A DNA stretch of 64,000 nt from Clostridiales bacterium (GTDB lineage Bacteria > Bacillota > Clostridia > Saccharofermentanales > Saccharofermentanaceae): assembly GCA_017545245.1 (NCBI GenBank), contig JAFWPB010000015.1:1-64000 (forward strand), read 5' to 3'. The translations under genes were made by a program, and so were the position numbers. The notes under the pieces are model-generated. The model was not told where the DNA came from, did not search any database, and saw nothing but the letters and a program-made list of their open reading frames with translations. Position 1 is the first letter of the stretch; every line of letters begins with the position of its first letter. Shown in pieces: positions 38,101 through 45,849 of the stretch.

Positions 38101-41100
38101 AGCAGTATCAATATCAGTGAATCACTTATTTCCATCGGTGAAAAAACATTCCAAGGCTGTACTTCCTTAACCTCTCTGTCTTTCCCGGATAGTCTTCTTG
38201 CTATTCCGCTGAACCTCTGTTATGGATGTACAAATCTGGATCAACTGACCATGGGCAATGGCGTTACCTCAATCGGACAAAGTGCTTTTGAAGGATGTAA
38301 AAAGCTCGGCAAGTCCGGCACATTCAACCTGAGCAATGCACTGGTCGAACTTGGTCAGATGGCTTTCAAAAACTGTTCGGCTCTCACAAAGGTAGTTCTT
38401 GGAGATGACGTTGAAGCTATTCCTCAACAATGCTTCAATAGCTGCTCTTCTCTCCGCGAATTCACTATGGGTGATAAAGTTCAATCCATCGGTGCAAATG
38501 CCTTCTCCGGATGTTCAGTACTTGGAAAGGGTGGAGCCGATTTCCATATGAGCACATCACTGACCAGTATCGGAGTAAGTGCTTTTAACGGTTGTGCGGC
38601 CTTACCTGAAATCGATATTCCACTGGGAGTTACCGTGATTCCTGAAAGCTGTTTCAACGGATGCGCCGCTCTGACAAGAATGACTATGGGAAACAATGTC
38701 ACATCCATTGGTAATACTGCATTCAATGGATGTACAAAACTGGGCAAAAACTGCGACATCGTTCTCAGTATCTCTCTAAGGGAACTCGGTACCAGTGCAT
38801 TCATGAACTGCTCTTCTCTTGAAGCTTTGGACATTCCGAACGGAGTGACCGTGATCCCTGTAACTTGTTTCAAGGGATGCTCGAACTTGACTGAAGTGAC
38901 CATGGGTAATTCTGTTACTGACATCATGAAAGAAGCATTCAGCGGCTGCGAACTTCTCGGCAACAACTGCAATTTCAATCTCAGTACTTCCCTTGAAGTT
39001 CTTGGTGACAGTGCTTTTCTCGGTTGCGCTTCTGTAACTGAAATCAATATTGCAGATGGAGTTACTACTATTCCACAAGCATGTTTCAAGGGCTGTTCAA
39101 AACTTGAAAAAGTTACGATGGGCGATTATGTGGAGGTCATCGGAAATGAAGCGTTCAGCGGCTGTACTTCCCTCTCTAAGAAATGCGATGGTACACCATT
39201 CGTTCTCAGTAGCAGCCTCGAAACTCTCGGCCAGTCCGCCTTCAACAACTGTTCTTCTCTGGAATCGATTTCGTTCCCGGACTATGTAATAGCTATTCCA
39301 AAGAGTTGTTTCAATGGTTGCAGTGCTATCCAAAACATTGATTTGAACAACGTTGAGACCATCGGAGAATCCGCATTCAACAACTGCTCTGCACTCGAGG
39401 AACTCAACTTGACAGACACCTTGACTGCACTTGACAAGAATGCATTCAGTAACTGTTCTTCACTGAAGATCCTTTCCATCCCGGATACGATCAAGAAGAT
39501 TCCGAGCAACTGTTTCGCCAGCTGCACTTCTCTGATTTTCGTACACATTCCTGATTCCGTAACTATCATCGAAAATGGCGCATTCAATAAGTGCACCAAT
39601 ATGCTTGGCGTTGAGCTTCCGGATTCTTTGACCAGCTACAGATCCGCAGCATTCAGCAGTGACCCGTATTTGTACCGAGTCTCGGTTTCCCGGGATGACA
39701 AGATCACTCTTCTCTCTTACTGGGGAAACAAGCAGCAGATCGATGTACCAGACGTGATCTATAACATGCCGGTAGTCGCTATCGCAGATGGCGCATATGC
39801 ATCTATCACTAACATCACACAAGTACATGTACCCAGCTCCGTGAAGTCTATCGGAAATGGTGCATTTAACAGCTGTACAGGACTGAAAACAGTACGTATC
39901 GATAACGGTACGACTGTATCAGCCGGTGCTTTTGACGGATGCAAATCTGTTTACCGGATCGAGGATCTGCCGCAAGACGACACGAAAGTTACCATCGTGA
40001 AGTTCTACGGCGACGATACTGAGATCGCCATTCCTGAAAAGCTCGAGAACAAAACTGTAGTGCAGATCAGCGATTCCGCGTTTGCCTACAATACAAATCT
40101 CACAAGAGTAGTGATCAACAAGCCTGTCACAGAAATCGGAAAGAAAGCATTCTATAATTGTTCCAACGCAATCATTGAATACTTCAGCCAGACAACTTCT
40201 ATTGGTACAAATGCTTTTACCGGTTGTAAGGGTACGAAGCCGAGAGATACAACTCCGACTCCGAGTCCGACAAATACGCCGACTCCGACAAATACGCCGG
40301 TGCCGACAAACACACCAACAAAGAAACCTACTTTGACACCGACAAAGAGACCAACAGCTTCAGCTACAACCACACCGACACCAAGACCAACGAAGAAGGC
40401 TACACCAACTCCGACGAAGAAGGCAACGCCAACTCCGACGAAGAAGCCGACACCGACTCCAACGAAGAAGCCGACACCGACTCCGACGAAGAAAGCTACA
40501 CCGACTCCGACGAAGAAGCCGACACCGACTCCAACAAAGAAGCCGACACCGACTCCAACAAAGAAGCCGACGCCGACGCCGACGAAGAAGGCTACGCCGG
40601 TTCCTACGAAGAAAGCAACGGTTACACCTGTACCGACTGTTCTGCCGCCGGTCGATGTGAAGGCAACTGCCACATCTCCGACGACTGTCAGAATTAACTG
40701 GACAGCAAAACCGGGAACACAGTTTGTGCAGGTTTGGAGAACCCACAAGGCAGATGCTACGCAGAGTGAATATGTCCTCCTCGGAACATACTATGCATCC
40801 GATGGAACATCCAACTCGAAGTATCTGACGCCGAACAAGACGTATTACTACAAGCTAAGAGGTTACACGAAGCTGGCGAATGGCAAGACAGTCTACTCCG
40901 GATACAGCACGATCGTAAGTGCGACACCAACCGTTACGGTTTCTGCTCCGACTTCACTACGCGTCACGTCTACTTCTTCTAACAGCATCAGCTTGGCATG
41001 GAATCCGGTAAGTGGCCAAAATATCATGTATGAGGTCTGGAGAATGAACTCCGCCACCGAGACTCCTGGCGTATGTCTTGGAAGATACACCGATCCGGTA

Positions 41101-41241
41101 AAGGTCAGCACGAACCTCAAAGCGAATACGAGTTACTCCTACCGCGTACGTGCTTACTATTACTACTACGATTCCCAGGGCGAGCTGCACAGAGTCTATG
41201 GTCAGTACAGCAACATCGTCACTGGCAAGACAACAAAGTGA
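35161..41241 (+). CDS. Giant BspA-like LRR surface protein with Fn3 domains
   Basis: A 2026-residue secreted protein. The ATG at 35161 follows GGAGG by 8 bases. A signal peptide (about 8-35) is followed by dozens of 23-residue BspA/Treponema-type leucine-rich repeats (LRR_5; consensus LxxVTIPxxVTSIGxxAFxGCxx) from about residue 140 to 1690. A KKxTPTPT linker (about 1700-1825) leads to two fibronectin type III domains ending at the C-terminus. Known BspA proteins mediate adhesion to host matrix or other microbes; this role is inferred. No LPxTG or cell-wall repeat is visible. The second gene downstream shares promoter box and C-terminal domains. Confidence 0.93.
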   Translation: MVSKKRIGGICIALSMILISVVSFTYFLPTKKVVAADQTVIAYGRNTIDDNVYRFKLYLTGEIDEDSHLPLAQFAGFDPTYTYLPTTKLGIPLDFYEDASLSGDPLYRIDTISADCCKVDSSGVTALVDAKDITELSVPEGVKEIKSNTFSRTLLATASLPSSLEILGDSAFSGCGKLTRIDLSAMSGLHSCTARISNPELDSPLHECTETHYSCAGVFNGCTILEEVLLPDNATNFKTIGANMFAGCGKLSTITIPNSVVEIGSGAFSGDTGIESVGGARNIVYFGNGAFSGCKKIVRFDIPQSTMEINSTCFQSCSSLSEVTIPDGTDLHILGASAFAQTAITSFTIPESSHTLWTIGASCFSGCQSLSSFEIKSSSVKTIEANAFSGCTSLSSFSLDFASLTTIGGSSFLNCKKLQSFSTREDNLLANVESFGNNAFQNCESFTEFVIPSQINNIGDNTFNGCKNIEKLYFSDSNTLTRIGVSAFAGCEKMVIADLSTNEETGLLPETIVNIGNYAFQNCKAMTKLILPDTLQAEGIGTGAFQNCASLIELTIPDSITTLYTGTFSGCSSLKTVVLSDALTDIKESLFNGCKNLESVVIGSQATSIAKNAFYQCTSLKSVTMGDAVTSIGENAFSGCTMLGKDGAEVKLSEGLTSIGKNAFTGCSSLESLIIPDEVKTIGDNCFKDCTSLTKVTMGNKITTIGEKAFNNCTKLGFNCDFELSSALTSIGAYAFEKCKNLTSISIPSGVTAIPINCFSDCVAMQSLTMGNNVTSIGDNAFNGCTSLGKDGAEVTLSEGLSTIGESAFKNCSSLTGIALPDAVTTIAKSCFYNCKELVTFTMGDNVTLIGNSAFYNCSKLGSDGNPIILSAELTDIEPYAFYGCSKLESIVIPDKVKSIPDYCFEYCSSLQSITLGENITSIGIYAFLNCSTLQTIDIPEKVTVISDYCFNGCAALTSVTMGDEVTNIGKSVFVGCTNLSSINISESLISIGEKTFQGCTSLTSLSFPDSLLAIPLNLCYGCTNLDQLTMGNGVTSIGQSAFEGCKKLGKSGTFNLSNALVELGQMAFKNCSALTKVVLGDDVEAIPQQCFNSCSSLREFTMGDKVQSIGANAFSGCSVLGKGGADFHMSTSLTSIGVSAFNGCAALPEIDIPLGVTVIPESCFNGCAALTRMTMGNNVTSIGNTAFNGCTKLGKNCDIVLSISLRELGTSAFMNCSSLEALDIPNGVTVIPVTCFKGCSNLTEVTMGNSVTDIMKEAFSGCELLGNNCNFNLSTSLEVLGDSAFLGCASVTEINIADGVTTIPQACFKGCSKLEKVTMGDYVEVIGNEAFSGCTSLSKKCDGTPFVLSSSLETLGQSAFNNCSSLESISFPDYVIAIPKSCFNGCSAIQNIDLNNVETIGESAFNNCSALEELNLTDTLTALDKNAFSNCSSLKILSIPDTIKKIPSNCFASCTSLIFVHIPDSVTIIENGAFNKCTNMLGVELPDSLTSYRSAAFSSDPYLYRVSVSRDDKITLLSYWGNKQQIDVPDVIYNMPVVAIADGAYASITNITQVHVPSSVKSIGNGAFNSCTGLKTVRIDNGTTVSAGAFDGCKSVYRIEDLPQDDTKVTIVKFYGDDTEIAIPEKLENKTVVQISDSAFAYNTNLTRVVINKPVTEIGKKAFYNCSNAIIEYFSQTTSIGTNAFTGCKGTKPRDTTPTPSPTNTPTPTNTPVPTNTPTKKPTLTPTKRPTASATTTPTPRPTKKATPTPTKKATPTPTKKPTPTPTKKPTPTPTKKATPTPTKKPTPTPTKKPTPTPTKKPTPTPTKKATPVPTKKATVTPVPTVLPPVDVKATATSPTTVRINWTAKPGTQFVQVWRTHKADATQSEYVLLGTYYASDGTSNSKYLTPNKTYYYKLRGYTKLANGKTVYSGYSTIVSATPTVTVSAPTSLRVTSTSSNSISLAWNPVSGQNIMYEVWRMNSATETPGVCLGRYTDPVKVSTNLKANTSYSYRVRAYYYYYDSQGELHRVYGQYSNIVTGKTTK
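37033..39333 (+). repeat. Eleven-copy higher-order repeat (three LRRs per unit) inside the BspA-like gene
   Basis: The MGxxVTSIG landmark recurs at 37033, 37252, 37468, 37687, 37906, 38044, 38251, 38467, 38686, 38902 and 39118. Spacing is 216-219 bp except for one 138 and one 207 bp step. Each unit codes three leucine-rich repeats of different subtype (TMG..., LSxxLTSIG..., IPDxVxxIPxxCF). Confidence 0.9.
40393..40608 (+). repeat. 24-bp minisatellite coding KKxTPTPT, nine units
   Basis: Nine in-frame 24-bp units start with AAGAAG (40393 ... 40585), alternating Ala and Pro at the third residue. They form the stalk between the LRR region and the Fn3 domains. Confidence 0.92.
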
Positions 41242-41293
41242 TTCGATAGCAAAGATGCACCAACATCTTTTCGACTCATAACAAACTCCTTTT

Positions 41294-41340
41294 GAGGGGT
41301 TGTCTCAGAAGTGATTTCATTCACGGAGAGGCAGCCCCTC
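41294..41340 (+). terminator. Intrinsic terminator of the first BspA-like gene
   Basis: GAGGGGTTGTCTC pairs with GAGGCAGCCCCTC across an inner GTGA/TCAC stem, followed by TTAAT. It is another member of the CTGTCTC terminator family. Confidence 0.8.
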
Positions 41341-41397
41341 TTAATATGCAAAAAGGTGGCATCCTGCATCCTTTGCTTTCATATCGCTTAGAGGCGC

Positions 41398-41574
41398 ATT
41401 ACCGCCTAAATGCATGAAACCTTGCTATATGGCGGTAAAATCTTTGACAATTCAAGCCTCATTACCGCCAAACTCAAGGCAAAGTGCTTTTAGGGCGGTA
41501 AATGTCAAAAAAATCTCTTCAAAAGTGGCAGAAATTACCGCCATTTTCTCCATTTTCAGTATTTTGGCGGTAAT
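41398..41574 (+). repeat. Tandem-hairpin repeat element, copy C (three hairpins)
   Basis: ATTACCGCC arms at 41398, 41461 and 41534 pair with GGCGGTAAA/T arms at 41431, 41494 and 41566. Loops are 24, 24 and 23 nt and spacing is 63 then 73 bp, identical to copy A. The second loop contains an exact AAGTGCTTTT (41482-41491). Past 41575 the fourth hairpin has been lost, but TTCATTGC, which also follows copy A's fourth hairpin, is retained. The element lies between the two BspA-like genes. Confidence 0.9.
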
Positions 41575-41777
41575 GCTTTTTTAGATGGCATATCAAAGTT
41601 CTTCATTGCGAGTCCTTTTTTCAGGCGTCTGTACTGTAATGCCACTTGAGAGGAAGTCGCAAACGGTCAAATCCGGATTCCCGACTTATGTGCTTATCAA
41701 AGGCGGCATAAATGAAAGAGACATCGCATTGTGATTCGCATCACTTTTGAGATGCCCCCTTTGTGAATATGTAGTTG

Positions 41778-41805
41778 TTAAAGATTTATTTACATTATCT
41801 TTACA
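41778..41805 (+). promoter_or_regulatory. Three direct repeats at 11-bp phase upstream of the second BspA-like gene
   Basis: TTAAAG (41778), TTTACA (41789) and TTTACA (41800) are 11 bp apart, and CAGATTCT follows at 41812. The block matches the one at 34991-35032. A possible -10, TAGAAT, lies at 41847, at nearly the same distance as in the first gene. Confidence 0.65.
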
Positions 41806-41948
41806 GCATAGCAGATTCTCTCTATAGCGGCATTTTTCAACATGTTTAGAATAATTGTATTGGGGGCTGTATTATTCAACCGCCGTGTCGCCACCGGAAA
41901 TCTTTTTTCCAGCGCACCGGCATCGCTTGACGAAGGAGGGTTTGTTAT

Positions 41949-44900
41949 ATGATAAAAAAGAAACGTCTAGGGATACTATCCTTAGCTATCTCTGCGATCC
42001 TTATCGGAGTGGTCGCATTTGCTGTCGGTCTTCCAGGAAAGAGCGTCTCAGCTGCTGGCGATTCTATCCTAGCTTATGATGCAAACGGGGTAGCATACAA
42101 AATATCCGCTAGCGGAGAGAATTATACTTGTGATGGATTCTTTTATGAAAATAATAATCCTACGACCATCACGATATCCAGCAAGTTTTATGAAAACTCG
42201 GACAAAACTGGTAAGGCATATACTATTACCGCAATATCAGAAGGTGCGTTCAGTGCTGAGGTCATCGATAAGGTAACTATTTCCGGAGGAATTAAGGTTA
42301 TAGGATCTGGTGCTTTTAGTAATTGTACAAGTTTGGTTACTGTTAATTTCCCAAGCACCATTACACGCATTGAAGATAGCGCATTTAGCGGATGCAGTCT
42401 TTTAAAATATGCTGATATGAGTAAATCTTCTAACCTTGAATATCTTGGTAATAACGTTTTTAGAGGCTGTAGTGCTTTGATTTCAGCAAAACTGCCAGCA
42501 GATGCATCATTTTCCAGTATTGGAACAAATGCATTTAATGGTTGTAGTCGACTCACAGAGTTTTTTATTCCTGACTCAGTAACCACCATCGGAGACAATG
42601 CTTTTAGTGGTGACGACCATATTGCGAAAATAACCGGTGCAAATTCTGTTTCATCTTACGGGAAATCAGCCTTCTATGGTTGTTCTGCGCTGACAAGTAT
42701 ACACTTCACCCCTAATCTTACATATATTGGCCAGAGTTGCTTCCAAAACTGCACCAAGCTGGAATCCGCAGATATTCCTGAAGGAGCGGATATCAGTACT
42801 GATAAACTGGAAACGGATAAAAAAGGAATCAATGATTATGCATTTGCGAACACGAAATTGCAATCAATCTATATTCCTTCTACATGCACAAATCTTAAAG
42901 TTCTCGCTAATGGCCTTTTCAAAGGTTGCACAGAACTCACTACTGTAACAATTAGAACTGAAAGCATCATCACTTTCCAGAAGAGTGTTTTTGAAGGTTG
43001 TTCTTCACTCAAGTATGTAGATGTTTACAGAAAACTTTCCGGTATCGATGAAAACTGTTTTAAAGGATGTTCTGCTCTCCTGGATATTTCTACCAAAGGA
43101 GATAACCAGTTAGCAGGAGTTGTAAACCTTGGTGCAGGAGCTTTCCAAGGATGCAAGAGCCTTACTGAATTTGTCATTCCTGATGTTGAGACGATTGGTG
43201 TAAACACATTCAATGGTTGTTCCGGTCTTGTGAATGTATATTTCCAGGGAAACAAACTCAAATACATTTCGAATTATGCATTTACAAATTGTGAGAAGAT
43301 GGTCATCAATGGTAAGATTCCATCCTCCCTCACCTCTATCGGAAACTATGCATTTGACGGATGCAAAGCAATGACAACTTTTACCTTTGCTGCACCAAAT
43401 AGTGTCGAAGAAATCGGCATATGTGCTTTTAGAAACTGTCAGGCACTCAAAGCGTTCACTATCTCTTCGAACGTGGACACGCTCTATCCTAACACTTTCG
43501 CAGGCTGCAGCTCACTGAAAACGTTGGTAATTCCATCAAGTATCACCATGATTCCTGAAGGATTGTGTTCAAAGTGTTCAGCTCTTACAACCCTCACAAT
43601 GCAAGGCAATGTCACTTCTATCGGTAAAGATGCATTCTTGAATTGTTCGTCACTGGTTAATCTGACTCTGAGCAGCAGTATTTCCAAAATCTACGATAAT
43701 GCATTCTCAGGATGCAGTTCTCTTAAGAGTGTCAGCATTCCATCAAATGTAACAAGCCTTCCTGCAAAGTGCTTCAATGGTTGTACCAGCCTTGAAAAAG
43801 TGACATTAAACAACGTAACTGAAATCGGCGATTCTGCTTTCAATGGATGCAGCAGTCTGAAAGAAACAGGTTTGTCTTCGAAAATTACTGTGATCCAGAG
43901 GCTGGCTTATTCTGGGTGCAAAGCACTTACTCGTGTCATCATTCCGAATTCAATCTCTGAGATCCCTGACTCCTGCTTCGCGAACTGTACTTCTCTTGAA
44001 TACGTCTATATTCCGGACTCTGTAGAATTGCTTGGAAATGGCTGCTTCAACTCTTGTAATCTGTACGCGGTTGAACTTCCGGATCAGTTTAATTCAACTT
44101 ACGTCCGTCAGAAGAGCTTTTCGAACAACAAGGATCTGCATCGAGTTATCACAGCAAGTGGAAAAATTGAGATCGTACAGTATTGGGGCACGAATCAAGT
44201 AGTTGACCTTCCGAGTACAATTAACGGAAAATCAGTCTACGCCATTCAGGACGAAGCATATCGCTTCATCAGCGGTAGTACAACAAATGTTAAGCAGGTT
44301 CATTTCCCAACTTCTGTAAAGTCGATTGGTCACAACGTGTTCACAGACTGCACGAATCTTCTGACACTCAGATGCAGCGTGACACCTCCAGAAGATGCTT
44401 TCGACGGATGCAAAACTGTATACAGAATTGCTGACGTAGACGAAGAGTCTGTCAAGATCGTTCATTTCTACGGAAATGCAATAAACGTTAAGATTCCAGA
44501 CAAACTGGAGAACAAAACCGTAGTCACCATTGGTGCTGGAGCATTCAGAAATAATCTGGACATTGAAGCAGTGACTGTACCAAGAAGTGTTACTACGATC
44601 GAAGCTAACGCTTTCAACGGATGTGCTAACGCATCTATCACCTATTACCCAGAAAGTGTTACAACAATTGGAACAGATGCTTTCAAGGGTTGTAAGTATC
44701 CTGTGATCACTCCTACTCCGACACCGTCTCCTACTCCGAAGCCGGTACCACTCAGTGCACCTTCCGGACTCAAGACAACAGCTACTTCTACACAGGGAAT
44801 CAAGGTTTCCTGGAATGCAGTATCCGGAGCAACCGGCTATCAGGTATTCCGTGCGACATCTTCAGGTGGTTCATACACAAGTGTTGGTGTAACCACTTCA

Positions 44901-45683
44901 ACAAGCATGACTCTTGGATCCATGACCAGTGGTAAAACATATTACTTCAAGGTCAAAGCTTACAAGACAGTAAATGGAACAAAGACCTACAGCGCTTATA
45001 GTTCTGTGATCAGCGGAGCACCGAAGAAGCCGACGCCGACTCCTACAAAGAAGCCTACAGCAACACCGGTTCCTACGGTATTGCCACCGGTCAATGTCAA
45101 AGCAACAGCTACTTCTCCGACGACCGTCAGAATTAACTGGACAGCAAAGCCGGGAACACAGTTCGTACAGGTTTGGAGAACACACAAAGCCAATGCTACA
45201 CAGAGTGAATATGTCCTCCTCGGAACTTACTATGCATCTGACGGAACCTCCAACTCGAAGTATCTGACGCCGAACAAGACGTATTACTACAAGCTCAGAG
45301 GTTACACGAAGCTAGCGAACGGCAAGACAGTCTACTCCGGATACAGCACGATCGTCAGTGCAACACCAACCGTCTCTGTTGCCGCTCCGACTTCACTCCG
45401 CGTTACTGGTACTACAGGCAACAGCATCAGTTTGGCCTGGAATGCAGTGAGTGGCGAGAACATCATGTATGAGGTTTGGAGAATGACCTCTCCGACAAAC
45501 ACTCCTGGTGTATGTCTCGGAAGATACACTGATCCGTCAAAGATCAGTACAAACCTCAAGCCTGGCACAAGTTACTCCTATCGTGTACGCGCCTACTATT
45601 ACTACTATGATTCGAAGGGTGAGTTACACAGAGTTTATGGCCAGTACAGCAACATCTCGACTGCCAAGACGAGAGTTTCTTGA
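41949..45683 (+). CDS. Large BspA-like LRR surface protein with three Fn3 domains
   Basis: A 1244-residue paralogue of the preceding protein. GGAGGG precedes the ATG. A signal peptide (about 5-35) is followed by BspA-type leucine-rich repeats to about residue 915 (AFxGCxSLxxVxIPxxVTxIG). A short Pro/Thr linker precedes one Fn3 domain (APSGLKTTATSTQGIKVSWN), then a second short linker and two more Fn3 domains almost identical to those of the first BspA-like protein. No wall-anchor motif is visible. The shared upstream box implies co-regulation with the first gene. An adhesin-like role is inferred. Confidence 0.92.
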   Translation: MIKKKRLGILSLAISAILIGVVAFAVGLPGKSVSAAGDSILAYDANGVAYKISASGENYTCDGFFYENNNPTTITISSKFYENSDKTGKAYTITAISEGAFSAEVIDKVTISGGIKVIGSGAFSNCTSLVTVNFPSTITRIEDSAFSGCSLLKYADMSKSSNLEYLGNNVFRGCSALISAKLPADASFSSIGTNAFNGCSRLTEFFIPDSVTTIGDNAFSGDDHIAKITGANSVSSYGKSAFYGCSALTSIHFTPNLTYIGQSCFQNCTKLESADIPEGADISTDKLETDKKGINDYAFANTKLQSIYIPSTCTNLKVLANGLFKGCTELTTVTIRTESIITFQKSVFEGCSSLKYVDVYRKLSGIDENCFKGCSALLDISTKGDNQLAGVVNLGAGAFQGCKSLTEFVIPDVETIGVNTFNGCSGLVNVYFQGNKLKYISNYAFTNCEKMVINGKIPSSLTSIGNYAFDGCKAMTTFTFAAPNSVEEIGICAFRNCQALKAFTISSNVDTLYPNTFAGCSSLKTLVIPSSITMIPEGLCSKCSALTTLTMQGNVTSIGKDAFLNCSSLVNLTLSSSISKIYDNAFSGCSSLKSVSIPSNVTSLPAKCFNGCTSLEKVTLNNVTEIGDSAFNGCSSLKETGLSSKITVIQRLAYSGCKALTRVIIPNSISEIPDSCFANCTSLEYVYIPDSVELLGNGCFNSCNLYAVELPDQFNSTYVRQKSFSNNKDLHRVITASGKIEIVQYWGTNQVVDLPSTINGKSVYAIQDEAYRFISGSTTNVKQVHFPTSVKSIGHNVFTDCTNLLTLRCSVTPPEDAFDGCKTVYRIADVDEESVKIVHFYGNAINVKIPDKLENKTVVTIGAGAFRNNLDIEAVTVPRSVTTIEANAFNGCANASITYYPESVTTIGTDAFKGCKYPVITPTPTPSPTPKPVPLSAPSGLKTTATSTQGIKVSWNAVSGATGYQVFRATSSGGSYTSVGVTTSTSMTLGSMTSGKTYYFKVKAYKTVNGTKTYSAYSSVISGAPKKPTPTPTKKPTATPVPTVLPPVNVKATATSPTTVRINWTAKPGTQFVQVWRTHKANATQSEYVLLGTYYASDGTSNSKYLTPNKTYYYKLRGYTKLANGKTVYSGYSTIVSATPTVSVAAPTSLRVTGTTGNSISLAWNAVSGENIMYEVWRMTSPTNTPGVCLGRYTDPSKISTNLKPGTSYSYRVRAYYYYYDSKGELHRVYGQYSNISTAKTRVS

Positions 45684-45767
45684 TCCGGCAGGTAAATGAT
45701 TCAAGTAAGTGCGGTGGGCACGAGGATGCGCCCACTACACTTTGACTCATAACAAACTCAATTTATG

Positions 45768-45799
45768 GAAGCGCTGTCTCAGAGATGGGACGGCGCTTC
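45768..45799 (+). terminator. Intrinsic terminator of the second BspA-like gene
   Basis: GAAGCGCTGTC (45768 onward) pairs with GGACGGCGCTTC ending at 45799, followed by TTTC. The CTGTCTC word of the terminator family is present. Confidence 0.75.
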
Positions 45800-45849
45800 T
45801 TTCATGTGTGGTACAATAGTCTGGGAAAATGGAAAAAGAGGAAAAACAT

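Noticed and set aside
40152..40748. Minus-strand frame coding Gly-Val-Phe repeats
   Set aside because: It is the antisense of the KKxTPTPT linker minisatellite and has no ribosome site.
36026..43430. Extra GTGCTTTT copies inside the BspA-like genes
   Set aside because: About ten copies encode the recurring Ser/Gly-Ala-Phe of the LRR consensus, so they were not counted as evidence for the iterated word.
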